64,000 nt of DNA from Pseudoalteromonas sp. DL-6 (GCF_004328665.1 NZ_CP019770.1:2046001-2110000), one strand, 5' to 3'. Positions 27,557 through 38,916 are shown, counted from the stretch's first letter. Notes: a model not told the origin generated them from the letters alone. Numbers and translations are program-made.

Positions 27557-28132
27557 TTGAAGTTATTAACTAACATGTTTTTCTTGTTTTCGGTACTTGT
27601 TTTAAGTGGCTGTGCCCACCAGATAAGTTTAAATCCAGACACTGAAAAACTTCAGCTTTCAGAAAATAAATCAATATCTGTTGTAGGTTATTATATTTCT
27701 GAAGATGATATTAAAAAACAAGTAAAAACACCTGGCGGTGGTGGCGATAATGTTAGTTACAAACCTTATAAAGACACAGAAGCTGCATTATATACTGTAC
27801 TTTCTAATAAATTTGAAAACGTTTATAAGCTTGAATCATTAACTGATAATACATTTTTACAAGACAATAAAATTGAATATGTATTTATACCTACAATAAC
27901 AACTGAATCTAGTTCAGATAGTTTATTTACATGGCCACCTACAGAGTTTACTTTCACGTTAAACTGTAAAACTTTAAATAACAATGGCGATATAGCATGG
28001 AATACTGAAGTTAAAGGTTTTGGCAAAGCTGAATTTGATGAGTTTAAAAACGACTTTTCTTTATCAGCAAAGCGTGCAACAGAAGAAGCATTTAACAAAC
28101 TAGTTGTAGAGTTAGAGCAGTCAAAACTATGA
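27557..28132 (+). CDS. small lipoprotein of unknown function (pair member 1)
   Basis: 191 residues if read from the TTG at 27557, which has GGAG six bases upstream; the in-frame ATG at 27545 has no ribosome site. The signal segment FFLFSVLVLSGCAHQ ends in an LSGC lipobox. A glycine-rich loop TPGGGGDNVSYKPY follows, then beta-rich sequence and a final helix (ATEEAFNKLVVELEQ). I do not recognise a named family. The plan resembles small two-layer outer-membrane-associated lipoproteins. The next lipoprotein gene begins 17 bases later and was probably cotranscribed. The area is A+T-rich compared with the core genes. Confidence 0.65.
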   Translation: MKLLTNMFFLFSVLVLSGCAHQISLNPDTEKLQLSENKSISVVGYYISEDDIKKQVKTPGGGGDNVSYKPYKDTEAALYTVLSNKFENVYKLESLTDNTFLQDNKIEYVFIPTITTESSSDSLFTWPPTEFTFTLNCKTLNNNGDIAWNTEVKGFGKAEFDEFKNDFSLSAKRATEEAFNKLVVELEQSKL

Positions 28133-28149
28133 GTAAGGAAAGAATTAAA

Positions 28150-28698
28150 ATGAAGTATAGAAGTTCAATAGGATTAATCGGGGTTTTATTCTTAAGTGCA
28201 TGTACAATTCAAGTGCCTCCTTATAGTGCAGACATTGGTAACGTTTCAAAATTAAAGCAAGAAACGGTTTCCCCTCTATCTGTTGGCACAATTAAATCTG
28301 AAAAGAAACTAAATAAAATTTCACTTAGAGGCTCACCTCTTATTTCATCTGTAGGCAACAGTTATGGTAAATATATTGAAAATGCTTTGTTGCAAGAGCT
28401 TAAGTTAGCCAAGCTTTGGTCTGGTGTTGCTAAAAAGCAAGTAACTGGCAAAGTAATTGACCAAGATATTGATATTACGGGTTTCTCCGAGGGAAGTTCA
28501 TTTATAAAAGTAAACTTTATCGTTTCAGAAGAGAATATTATCTTATTCGAAAAAGAAATCATGGCCGAACACACTTTTGACTCTTCATTTATGGGAGCGA
28601 TCGCTATCCCTAATGGTCAAAAAAGCTACGTAGAGTTAGTTCAAAAATTACTAACAAACCTATATGCAGATGAAGAGTTTATTGCCTCAATAAAATAA
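28150..28698 (+). CDS. small lipoprotein of unknown function (pair member 2)
   Basis: 182 residues from the ATG at 28150, which has AAGGAAAG eight bases upstream; a start seven codons earlier overlaps gene 1 by 4 bases. The signal SSIGLIGVLFLSACTIQ ends in an LSAC lipobox. The mature part has a helix with GKYIENALLQELKLAKLW, then strands (VTGKVIDQDIDITGF) and a C-terminal helix (SYVELVQKLLTNLYADEEF), a pattern similar to YajG-type lipoproteins. Function unknown. It ends at a bidirectional terminator shared with the opposing gene. Confidence 0.68.
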   Translation: MKYRSSIGLIGVLFLSACTIQVPPYSADIGNVSKLKQETVSPLSVGTIKSEKKLNKISLRGSPLISSVGNSYGKYIENALLQELKLAKLWSGVAKKQVTGKVIDQDIDITGFSEGSSFIKVNFIVSEENIILFEKEIMAEHTFDSSFMGAIAIPNGQKSYVELVQKLLTNLYADEEFIASIK

Positions 28699-28721
28699 CT
28701 CTATTACATCTATTTCAAATA

Positions 28722-28752
28722 AAAAAGAGTCATACTTCGTATGACTCTTTTT
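28722..28752. terminator. bidirectional terminator between convergent genes
   Basis: AAAAAGAGTCATAC, a TTC loop and GTATGACTCTTTTT form fourteen perfect pairs with A and T tracts on either side. It lies 24 bases after lipoprotein 2 and 14 bases beyond the end of the opposing gene. Confidence 0.93.
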
Positions 28753-28765
28753 ATTTAAACTTACC

Positions 28766-29218
28766 CTAAAACCACTTAATTTTAAGCTTTGTCGAGTGAA
28801 CTTTACTTGCTTGTGATCTAAATAAATTGCATTTAATGTCAACATAGCTAACTTCGCTAGGTTCTAGAAAGCTGTCTGTGCTTTTGCCTACACAGTTACC
28901 AATAAACTTACCACTTTCGTCAAATGTAGAAGCAATAACGGTTCCCGTATAAATGCTCTCGTTAGTAATATTTTTTAATTCAGCCGCGATTCTTACTTGA
29001 CCATTTTCTTTATATATTTCAGAAAGAGTTAGTTTATAATCATTATTAATTTCATCACTTGTTTCTAATGCTTTATTAGAAACCATTGTTTTAAATCCAC
29101 TGTCAACATCAGCGGCGATTGTAAGGGCGAACGCACTAATGCCGCCAAGCATTGCTATTACAAACCCAACTCCCCAAAAAAAGCCTTTTATACTCTCGTT
29201 AAAATTATTAGTGTCCAT
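28766..29218 (-). CDS. membrane-anchored FxLYD-like domain protein
   Basis: 150 residues with AAAGGGAATT before the ATG. One membrane helix (about residues 13-35, GFFWGVGFVIAMLGGISAF) anchors it. The outer part is a single beta-sandwich-like domain with IAAELKNITNESIYTGTVIA, FDESGKFIG and LEPSEVSYVDIKC, a pattern typical of FxLYD or DUF3426-like extracytoplasmic domains. Two cysteines (GNCVGK, IKCNLF) could pair. Function unknown. It lies 17 bases after the next membrane-protein gene and is probably cotranscribed with it. Confidence 0.62.
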   Translation of the reverse strand: MDTNNFNESIKGFFWGVGFVIAMLGGISAFALTIAADVDSGFKTMVSNKALETSDEINNDYKLTLSEIYKENGQVRIAAELKNITNESIYTGTVIASTFDESGKFIGNCVGKSTDSFLEPSEVSYVDIKCNLFRSQASKVHSTKLKIKWF

Positions 29219-29235
29219 TTAATTCCCTTTCGTTT

Positions 29236-29811
29236 TTACCATTGTATTTCGTTAACAAGATAGCCAAAGTAACTTTTTTCGCCGACTAAGTTCACTTTTG
29301 TATTTTTAAGTTTTAAAAGCTTATGCTTATCTAAATACCACCTGATGGTGTGCTGTTTGTTTGTAGATGTATCTTCAAAGAGTAAACGAACGCAATTCGG
29401 CTCATAATCGCTATAACAAGCTTCAGACTCAACTAAGATATATTCTTCAGACCAATAATCGCCTAAATGATAATGCGCCCATAGCTGAATCGGCGCACAA
29501 ATGACAGCCCAAAGATATGCATACAGCAAAATAGGTATCATAATGATACTTAAATACTTAAGGATAACCCCTTCTTGATCAAAGTGAGTATTAAACTCTT
29601 CTTTTGCATTTGGGGTTTTTATTAAATGAAATAAAAAGGCACACACTAAAGAAATAGTAATAAAGCCTAAAATCCAAAAACTTAAAAAGTCATAAAAACG
29701 GTTAGGGATAAAGGAGGGGTCGATTGAAGTGTACCACTCATAAAGACCAACAGGGCCGAGCATCATAACAATAAATGCTATGATAACGAGAATCACAGGC
29801 TTTTTTGTCAT
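29236..29811 (-). CDS. polytopic membrane protein with soluble C-terminal domain, unknown
   Basis: 191 residues. About three membrane segments lie at residues 5-25, 43-65 and 87-112; the remaining 75 residues are hydrophilic with two cysteines (ACYSDYEPNCVRLLF) and end VNEIQW. AAGGATAT lies upstream. I do not recognise a family. The gene is upstream of the FxLYD-like protein, so the pair may act together at the membrane. The low G+C and lack of core neighbours suggest an accessory gene. Confidence 0.6.
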   Translation of the reverse strand: MTKKPVILVIIAFIVMMLGPVGLYEWYTSIDPSFIPNRFYDFLSFWILGFITISLVCAFLFHLIKTPNAKEEFNTHFDQEGVILKYLSIIMIPILLYAYLWAVICAPIQLWAHYHLGDYWSEEYILVESEACYSDYEPNCVRLLFEDTSTNKQHTIRWYLDKHKLLKLKNTKVNLVGEKSYFGYLVNEIQW

Positions 29812-29958
29812 ATAAATTTATATCCTTATGCTCTATGACATCTTTAATTTAGCTGATATTTTAATTAAGGATTGCCTTATCCCAGTATTAAAATAATTAT
29901 GTGAACAATTATTACATCAAAACGTATTATTGTTAATAATGGTTTTAAGGAATTACTC

Positions 29959-30483
29959 ATGACCGCCAAACAACTCTCATCACTTTTTGTTTTTAACTTA
30001 CTGTTTGCCACTACCGAGGCAAACGCCAATGCTCGCTGGTATGTGGTTAATGATTCGGTGATGGGTGGCATTTCTAATAGTCAGGTTTTACAAAATGACG
30101 GCAATTTAGTGTTTACAGGCAACGTATCGCTTGCAAACAATGGAGGATTTGCTTCTATTCGAACGCTATTGGATGTACAAAGCCAAGACATCACTAAAAT
30201 TATGCTACGTGTTAAGGGCGATGGTCAAACCTATCAATTACGTTTAAGAACCAATGAGTACATGGATGGTGCGGCTTATACCCGCTCGTTTAGTACCACA
30301 AAGAGCGAGTGGCTTAATATTGAGTTTTTACCTGAGGATTTTCAGCTTACTTATCGCGGCCGCTTACTTGAACAACAGCCTACAATTAGCTTTAAAGAGA
30401 TAAAGCAGCTTGGCTTTATGATTGCAGGTAAACAGGCGGGAAAATTTAGGCTTGAGGTAGAAAAAATTGAGTTTAAAAACTAA
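29959..30483 (+). CDS. CIA30 family protein
   Basis: 174 residues with AAGGA before the ATG. After a likely signal peptide (cleavage near EANANA), the protein starts RWYVVNDSVMGGISNSQVL, which is the CIA30 opening (DxVMGG-S). Jelly-roll strands follow (GGFASIRTLLDVQ; IMLRVKGDGQTYQLRLRT; LGFMIAGKQAGKFRLEVEKI). The family is named after a mitochondrial complex I assembly factor, but bacterial exported members have no known role in complex I and may bind carbohydrate. It stands alone in its orientation. Confidence 0.85.
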   Translation: MTAKQLSSLFVFNLLFATTEANANARWYVVNDSVMGGISNSQVLQNDGNLVFTGNVSLANNGGFASIRTLLDVQSQDITKIMLRVKGDGQTYQLRLRTNEYMDGAAYTRSFSTTKSEWLNIEFLPEDFQLTYRGRLLEQQPTISFKEIKQLGFMIAGKQAGKFRLEVEKIEFKN

Positions 30484-30505
30484 CTTCTCTACGTACATTA
30501 CAAGG

Positions 30506-31018
30506 TTAAACAGTGAAGTCGTCGCCTCGCCTTTTCATTTCGTTGATTACTAGCTCAATAATTTGTTGTTTTATTGCTGCCTGCTGAGACTTCACCTCAC
30601 TAAGTTGCAGCTGCAATCTATTCATCTCTTCTTGTTGTTGCTCGGTTTTATATTTTTTAGCCCCCATATGCTCAGCATCCATAGTCAACTGATAGCCCTC
30701 TTCAGCTGGCCCATATTGGCTATTATCAATGGTTAAACTACGTTGTACCGTGCTCTGCTTAAGCTTATTTACTTGCTCTTGTAATGCAACCACTTGCTGG
30801 GTGAAATATTTATATGCCTTTTCTAAATTTTGATATTGCTCAGCAAATGTTGCGTTATCTTCGCTGTATTTTTGAACCTTTGCATCTAAAAACTCTGATA
30901 AAACATAGTCAGGTTCTTCTTGTGATTCGTCATCTTTAGGTTGCGGCTCGGTTTCTATTAAAGACTGATTGTTATAATTAGATGCTTGATATTGAATTGA
31001 GGCGGTTGAAATCTTCAT
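30506..31018 (-). CDS. coiled-coil protein of unknown function
   Basis: 170 residues with AGGGAT before the ATG. There is no signal peptide or membrane segment. It starts MKISTASIQYQASNYN, then an acidic stretch (PKDDESQEEPD). Two long heptad-like helices follow at about 60-95 (YKYFTQQVVALQEQVNKLK) and 122-165 (EEMNRLQLQLSEVKSQQAAI). The N-terminus resembles short flagellar hook-associated or motility accessory proteins, but there is no such gene nearby, so no function is assigned. Confidence 0.6.
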   Translation of the reverse strand: MKISTASIQYQASNYNNQSLIETEPQPKDDESQEEPDYVLSEFLDAKVQKYSEDNATFAEQYQNLEKAYKYFTQQVVALQEQVNKLKQSTVQRSLTIDNSQYGPAEEGYQLTMDAEHMGAKKYKTEQQQEEMNRLQLQLSEVKSQQAAIKQQIIELVINEMKRRGDDFTV

Positions 31019-31108
31019 TATTTTATCCCTAAAATAAATTTGTCACTATTTTAGGTATCGACTGATATTTTAAATTCTTGAGTAGGATTGGCTAAAGAGA
31101 GCAAATAA

Positions 31109-31137
31109 AAAGCCCTACTTGATTAAAGTAAGGCTTA
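31109..31137 (-). terminator. terminator after the Lon-like protease/FKBP operon
   Basis: AAGCC-C-TACTT, loop GATTA and AAGTA-A-GGCTT pair with one C-A mismatch. On the minus strand this is followed by TTTTTATTT, and it lies 20 bases beyond the FKBP gene. Confidence 0.75.
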
Positions 31138-31156
31138 AAGTGTTTTTTCTTTAAAA

Positions 31157-31633
31157 TTACGACTCAATAGCCAGTAATTCCACTTCAAAAATAAGCAATG
31201 ATGCAGGAGGAATACTCCCTACTCGCTTTTCACCATAGGCGAGCTGATGCGGTATATAAAACTGAAATTTATCGCCCGGGCTCATCAATTGTAGGCCTTC
31301 TGTCCAGCCTTTTATAACTTGGTGCAAGCCAAAGCTAATCGGAGTTTTACGCTCCATTGAGCTGTCAAATACAGTGCCGTCGATTAAAGTGCCATGATAA
31401 TGCACTTTCACCATACTCGTTGGGCTAGGTGTATTTTCGCTTTGTCCTTTATGAATTATTTTATATTGCAAGCCAGATGCGGTTTCTTGAACGCCTTCTA
31501 CCTTTGCATTGGCAATTAAATAATCACTTTCAATCTGTGCGTTTGCGATTGCTTGCTGCTTGGCTTTTTTACTGTTTTTAAAAATTAAAACACAAAAAAT
31601 CGCAATAACAATCAGTAAAATTATATTGATCAT
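31157..31633 (-). CDS. membrane-anchored FKBP-type peptidyl-prolyl isomerase
   Basis: 158 residues. An N-terminal hydrophobic helix (about 2-19, INIILLIVIAIFCVLIF) followed by KNSKKAK works as an uncleaved anchor or signal. The FKBP domain covers about 45-157, with VKVHYHGTLIDGTVFDSS, ISFGLHQVIKGWTEGLQLM, YIPHQLAYGEKRVG and IPPASLLIFEVELL, all active-site aromatics in place. It folds proline-containing proteins, probably in the periplasm. Its ATG overlaps the stop of the Lon-like protease gene by 4 bases, suggesting joint expression. Confidence 0.9.
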   Translation of the reverse strand: MINIILLIVIAIFCVLIFKNSKKAKQQAIANAQIESDYLIANAKVEGVQETASGLQYKIIHKGQSENTPSPTSMVKVHYHGTLIDGTVFDSSMERKTPISFGLHQVIKGWTEGLQLMSPGDKFQFYIPHQLAYGEKRVGSIPPASLLIFEVELLAIES

Positions 31634-34059
31634 AACTCCCCTTTTTCATCTTCTGAGTCGTGGTCTTTTTCGTCACTGTTATCGCCATTAACAATATCAG
31701 CAATGTCTTTTAATCGCGCTAATGCGATGCCATTAACCGAATCTTCTGGGTAGTGTTCATCAACCATATCACCCGCTTCAATATCCATTAATAAGTTTAA
31801 TGCTTGGTCAACGGTTTCCACAGCATAAATATTAAACTTACCTAACTCAACGGCATTGAGTATTTCGTCATCAAGCACCAAATTAACTTGGTTCGATTTA
31901 GGAATAATAACCCCTTGCTCACCCGTTAAGCCGCGCATTTTACATAGCTTAAAGAAACCTTCTATTTTCTCATTTACACCACCAATGGCCTGTACATCAC
32001 CATGTTGGTTAATTGAACCGGTTAGAGCAATAGACTGACTGATGGGTAGGCTCGTAATTGCTGAAATTAGCGCACAAAGTTCAGCTAATGAGGCGCTATC
32101 ACCATCTATGTAGCCATAACTTTGTTCAATAGCAATATTCGCACTGAGTGTTAAGCTAAAGTGCTGCGCGTATTTGTTACCTAAATAACCGGTAAGCAGC
32201 ATTACCCCTTTTGAGTGAATTGCTTTACCCAGCTCGGCTTCGCGTTCCACATCAATAACGCCATCAGCGCCGGCATAAACGGTTGCAGTAATGCGTGCAG
32301 GTGTGCCAAATGAGGTGTCACCAATGTGCAGTACCGTTAAACCATTAACTTTACCAACGGCTTGCCCGTCGGTTGCTATTAAAGTGTGCCCTTCTTTTAT
32401 ATCGCTGAGCATGTTTTCGCTAATTTGCCCTGTACGGTACTGTTTGCCTTCTATGGCTTCGTCAATATGGCGAGCATCAATTACCGTCAACTTATCTTGC
32501 TTAGCGTAAAAACTGGCCTCAGCGACAAGCTCTAGCACATCAGCAAAACGGGCAGAAAGTTTATTATGGTGCTCAGCTTGGCGATAACTAAATTTAAGTA
32601 ATCGGACCATTGCAGCTTCATTTAACGTACACTTTAATGTTTGCTCGCAGTAATCACTGACTTTAGTAATAAACTGGTATTGAAGTTTATCGCTACTTGG
32701 TAAGTAATAATCAAAATCGGCAAGTACTCTAAATAACTCAGCAAACTCTTCATCGTATTCACCGATGGTGTAATAAAGTTCACGTGAGCCAAGTAGAATA
32801 ATTTTTACATCAAGCGGAATTAACTGCGGGCGAAGCGTAAAGCTGCTGCCAACTACACTGTCTTGGTAAGGTAAATCATTTTTAATTTGATGGGTTTTTA
32901 GTGATAGTTTTAACCCATCCCACACTTGAGGCTGAGCCATTACTTTTTCAGCATCCATAATTAAATAGCCACCATTCGCACGGTGCAGCGCACCAGGCTG
33001 AATTGAGCGATAGCTAGTAATTAACGACCCTTGCGATGTGGCATATTCAATTTTGCCAAAAATATTACCAAAGGTTGGGTTTGGCTCGTAAACAACCGGT
33101 GCCGCATCGCCTTCTTTGTATTCAACTAAAATATTTGGCGCAAAAAAGTCGGTAAGCATGCCTTTACGGTCAAAGTCTTCTTTGTTTTCTTCGCTTTCAC
33201 CTTCATCATCAAGCCATTCGAGCACGGCATCAATAATTTCTACACGTATATCTTTTAAATAACGCAGCACACCAATATGGCTGGCGTATTTATGTTCTAA
33301 ATCTTTTAATAACGGTTTAGTGGCTTGCTCAGCAGTAGACTTTTTAAGATTACGGAGCTTTTCTTTGGATTCACGTTTCCAGCGCGGTAACTCAATAAGC
33401 GCTTCAATGAGGGCATCTTCTAATTTTTCTATGCGCTCAAAAAACATTTCGCGTAAATCATCTTCCAAATCAGAAAATTCATTATCGGTAAGTTGCTTAC
33501 CATCAATTAACGGTGCAAACCCGACCACGCCTTTTTCTTCAATTAATGCCACGCTTTGCTCAAGCGCAGCTATTTCTACCGCGGTAATTGCGCCGTCGTA
33601 AGCATCGTTAAATTCACGGTCTATCGATTTTTTCTTACGCTGATAAGCAGGGTTATCAAATGCAGCAGGAAAAGTGTCGAGCACTTCATCAATAAATGAA
33701 TCAATATCATCGGCTAATTGTTTGCTTTGCCCTGCATGCATAAATAACGCAATAGGCTCACGGTGATCGTCGTAGTTATTAACATATAACCATTCATGCG
33801 GTGTTGTGCGCTCTTTAGCGTGTTGTTTTAATTTGTCTTTTACTAAAGTAAAACGCCCGTGTGCCGCCTCTCCCATTACATAAACATTATAACCGGGTAG
33901 GTCCATTCCTAAAGAGAAGTCCAAGGCACTTTGCGCACGTTGTTGGCCTATAAAGGTAAGTTGCTCTGGGTATGGATTGCTCATGCAGGTGTTTACATGG
34001 CTCGATGAAATACTCGGTGCAAGATTTGATACGGGTAGTGGCAGCAATTTTTTCGTCAT
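31630..34059 (-). CDS. Lon-like ATP-dependent protease (LonB/YcbZ type)
   Basis: 809 residues from the ATG at 34059, with AGAAG just upstream; in-frame ATGs further upstream lack a ribosome site. The Lon substrate domain is replaced by the YcbZ/LonB plan. Near residue 45 comes a P-loop-related segment (FIGQQRAQSALDFSLGMDLP) with a long inserted helical domain (about 170-310). The second AAA part (about 340-560) contains ANGGYLIMDAEKV. The C-terminal Lon protease domain has the Ser in DGDSASLAELCALISAITSL and the Lys in GGVNEKIEGFFKLC. It probably degrades damaged proteins. Confidence 0.9.
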   Translation of the reverse strand: MTKKLLPLPVSNLAPSISSSHVNTCMSNPYPEQLTFIGQQRAQSALDFSLGMDLPGYNVYVMGEAAHGRFTLVKDKLKQHAKERTTPHEWLYVNNYDDHREPIALFMHAGQSKQLADDIDSFIDEVLDTFPAAFDNPAYQRKKKSIDREFNDAYDGAITAVEIAALEQSVALIEEKGVVGFAPLIDGKQLTDNEFSDLEDDLREMFFERIEKLEDALIEALIELPRWKRESKEKLRNLKKSTAEQATKPLLKDLEHKYASHIGVLRYLKDIRVEIIDAVLEWLDDEGESEENKEDFDRKGMLTDFFAPNILVEYKEGDAAPVVYEPNPTFGNIFGKIEYATSQGSLITSYRSIQPGALHRANGGYLIMDAEKVMAQPQVWDGLKLSLKTHQIKNDLPYQDSVVGSSFTLRPQLIPLDVKIILLGSRELYYTIGEYDEEFAELFRVLADFDYYLPSSDKLQYQFITKVSDYCEQTLKCTLNEAAMVRLLKFSYRQAEHHNKLSARFADVLELVAEASFYAKQDKLTVIDARHIDEAIEGKQYRTGQISENMLSDIKEGHTLIATDGQAVGKVNGLTVLHIGDTSFGTPARITATVYAGADGVIDVEREAELGKAIHSKGVMLLTGYLGNKYAQHFSLTLSANIAIEQSYGYIDGDSASLAELCALISAITSLPISQSIALTGSINQHGDVQAIGGVNEKIEGFFKLCKMRGLTGEQGVIIPKSNQVNLVLDDEILNAVELGKFNIYAVETVDQALNLLMDIEAGDMVDEHYPEDSVNGIALARLKDIADIVNGDNSDEKDHDSEDEKGEL

Positions 34060-34138
34060 TCTAACTTCTTTTTTTACCAGCATATTCGCTAGGTTTTGGA
34101 CATATTGAGTGGCTATATAAGCCACTCAATATTCATAT

Positions 34139-34597
34139 TTAAGGTTGTAAAGCCTGGCGGCTAAAGTAGATGCCATCACACTGCGTGCAAGGAATAATTT
34201 GCGTTGCATGATAAACATCGTAGCTATGGTTGCAATTCTTACATACTAATGTGCCCATGGCTATCCATTCGCCTGCGTGATAAACACCATTATGCTTAAA
34301 ATCTTCACTTAACGACTGCCATTCTAGCTGTGTTTTATCTTCAATATGAGAAAGCTCAAACCACAATGACTCTTTAAGCTCCTGCCATGCAAGCGAATTA
34401 TAGTAGTTGTTATTTTCTTGTAGATGAGAAATGTCACGCATTAAGTAATTACGATAAAGCTGATATTTTTCTTCACCTAAATCTTTAAGTGCCTGCTCAG
34501 ATTCAATAAATCGCTTTACTGCTGCTTTAACTTCATGCTCTTTTACATCTTTTAACCAATCGGATAAATCACTAAGCCATGTTCTGTAATCTGCCAT
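34139..34597 (-). CDS. ybeL: zinc-ribbon protein YbeL (DUF1451)
   Basis: 152 residues from the ATG at 34597, preceded by GGAG seven bases away. The first two thirds are helical and charged. The end carries a zinc ribbon with two CxxC pairs, LVCKNCNHSYDVY and IIPCTQCDGIYFSR. DUF1451 proteins have no known reaction. In E. coli ybeL is the neighbour of leuS, as here, where it is divergent from leuS across a 185-base gap. The last bases also face the Lon-like gene on the same strand. Confidence 0.88.
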   Translation of the reverse strand: MADYRTWLSDLSDWLKDVKEHEVKAAVKRFIESEQALKDLGEEKYQLYRNYLMRDISHLQENNNYYNSLAWQELKESLWFELSHIEDKTQLEWQSLSEDFKHNGVYHAGEWIAMGTLVCKNCNHSYDVYHATQIIPCTQCDGIYFSRQALQP

Positions 34598-34692
34598 TTT
34601 ATACTCCTTCAAAACGTCTACTGATTTACTCTATATCATAGATAAGTATAGGTTAACCTGTACTGAAAACTAATTTACTCGCAATTTTACAA

Positions 34693-34725
34693 AAAGCGCC
34701 GCTTTGACGCTGTGAATAGCGCTTT
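34693..34725 (+). promoter_or_regulatory. hairpin in the leuS upstream region
   Basis: AAAGCGC (34693-34699) pairs with GCGCTTT (34719-34725) across a 19-base loop that contains TTGACGCTGTGAATA. It lies 57 bases before the leuS ATG. The inverted repeat could be a leader structure or operator. The TTGACG in the loop has no well-spaced -10, so a promoter is not claimed. Confidence 0.35.
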
Positions 34726-34782
34726 ATTTGGGGTATCCTATCGACAATTTTTTATTAGTATGCAAGAAGTTTGGAAACGTAA

Positions 34783-37371
<2,589 letters not shown>

Positions 37372-37372
37372 T

Positions 37373-37864
37373 ATGGCTGCTTTAAATGCCATTAAAAACG
37401 GACTAGCCTTAGTGCTAGTCTGTTTTTTGTTATCGAGCTGTGGCTTTCACCTTAAAAAAGCATCAAGCCTACCCGATGATTTAAAACAGCTAACTCTGGT
37501 GGGTGATGATCAAAAATCAGCATTGTTTAGCTATTTGCAAACAGAGCTGACTATGAGCGATGTTACTTTAGTGCCTGCGAGTAAACAATCAGCGCAACTT
37601 TACTTATTTAAAGAGCAGCTAGAGCGTCAAACCTTATCGTTATTTCAAAACGGACAAGTGGCTGAATATGAATTGGCATACAGTGTAAGTTATGTTGTAA
37701 AACGCCCAAAACAAGCAGCCATTGAAAAACGTTTTGAGCTTTACCGTAATTACCAAGATGACCCTGACAACGCACTAGCCAAAGCAAAAGAGCTTGAACT
37801 GCTGATCAGCGAAATTCGTCAACAAGCAAGTCGTCGAATTGTTAGAGAGTTGTCGCAACTATAA
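37373..37864 (+). CDS. lptE: LPS-assembly lipoprotein LptE (RlpB)
   Basis: 163 residues. The signal peptide GLALVLVCFLLSSCGFHLKK ends in an LSSC lipobox with the family-typical GFHL after the cysteine. LptE plugs the LptD barrel in the outer membrane and helps insert lipopolysaccharide. The mature part has alternating strands and a C-terminal helix ending RQQASRRIVRELSQL. It begins 1 base after leuS and its stop overlaps the holA ATG as TAATG. Confidence 0.95.
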   Translation: MAALNAIKNGLALVLVCFLLSSCGFHLKKASSLPDDLKQLTLVGDDQKSALFSYLQTELTMSDVTLVPASKQSAQLYLFKEQLERQTLSLFQNGQVAEYELAYSVSYVVKRPKQAAIEKRFELYRNYQDDPDNALAKAKELELLISEIRQQASRRIVRELSQL

Positions 37865-38904
37865 TGCGTTGTTATGCAAATCAGCTGCCTAGCGAATTAA
37901 AAAAGGGGTTAAAACCTTTTTATTTGGTTTTTGGTGAAGAGCCTTTTCAAGAAGCGCAATGTGTACAGCTCATACGCGATAGCGCAAAAGCGCAAGGTTT
38001 TGATGAAGTAATTAAATTCACTTTAGCCCAAGGCTTTGATTGGGAAGAAATCATAGCGCAATACCAAAGTATGTCGTTATTTAGTTCGCGTACGATTATT
38101 GAGCTTGATTTAAACCAGCAAAAACCCGGTACCCCCGGCGCAAACACCTTTAAAAAGGTCGTTGAGCTTGAAAACCCTGACACCATTTTAATTGTTAAAG
38201 GCGCCAAGGCCAGCCAAGATGTGCAACGCGGAGCATGGTTTAAAGCACTCGATAAGCAAGGGCTATTTGTACCCTGCTATCCGCTTAGTGGTAATCACTT
38301 AAAACGTTGGCTAGATGAACAATGCCAACGCTTGTCACTCAATTTACAAAACGAAGCGAAGCTTAGTTTAATTAATGCCACTGAAGGCAATTTACTAGCT
38401 TGTTTTCAAGAGTTAGAAAAACTGTCGCTAATACATGGTAACGCTCTCATTACCCAACAACTGGTGATGCAAGGGCTGCTAAACCAATCTAAATTCGATA
38501 TTTTTGATTTAAGTGATGCCCTGTTAAACGGCCATACTACACAAGCAATAAAAGTATTAAATAAGCTTGCAAGTGATAATACTGAAGTAATGAGTATTTT
38601 GTGGGCCATCAATAAAGATCTAAATACCTTACTCAGTGTACAGCAAGGGTTACTGCAAGGTGAGTCGTTAGCCACCCTGTTTAAACAAAAAGCGATATGG
38701 AAAAATCAGCAAGCGCCGGTACAAACAGCGATAAACAGACTTAACATTGACACCCTTGAAAGCATTAGCAGTGAACTGGCATTATTTGATGCAAGCTACA
38801 AACAAGGCGCATTAATTGCCCCCTATCAAGCATTGGCACATATTTGTATTAAGTTTTGCCAACCGCTCGATATTCCACTGCCGTGTCATACTAACCGTCA
38901 GTAA
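37864..38904 (+). CDS. holA: DNA polymerase III delta subunit HolA
   Basis: 346 residues. HolA is the clamp-loader wrench that opens the sliding clamp. The N-terminus has FYLVFGEEPFQEAQCVQLIR, a degenerate P-loop region as expected (delta does not bind ATP). Middle motifs include FSSRTIIELDL and the C-terminal clamp-loader collar with LLNQSKFDIFDLSDALLNG. Length is close to E. coli (343). It overlaps lptE by one base and precedes nadD by 12 bases. Confidence 0.95.
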   Translation: MRCYANQLPSELKKGLKPFYLVFGEEPFQEAQCVQLIRDSAKAQGFDEVIKFTLAQGFDWEEIIAQYQSMSLFSSRTIIELDLNQQKPGTPGANTFKKVVELENPDTILIVKGAKASQDVQRGAWFKALDKQGLFVPCYPLSGNHLKRWLDEQCQRLSLNLQNEAKLSLINATEGNLLACFQELEKLSLIHGNALITQQLVMQGLLNQSKFDIFDLSDALLNGHTTQAIKVLNKLASDNTEVMSILWAINKDLNTLLSVQQGLLQGESLATLFKQKAIWKNQQAPVQTAINRLNIDTLESISSELALFDASYKQGALIAPYQALAHICIKFCQPLDIPLPCHTNRQ

Positions 38905-38916
38905 AGGGAAAATATC

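Noticed and set aside
34704..34739. leuS promoter TTGACG with TATCCT
   Set aside because: The spacing is 24 bases, outside the usual range, so I left it unassigned.
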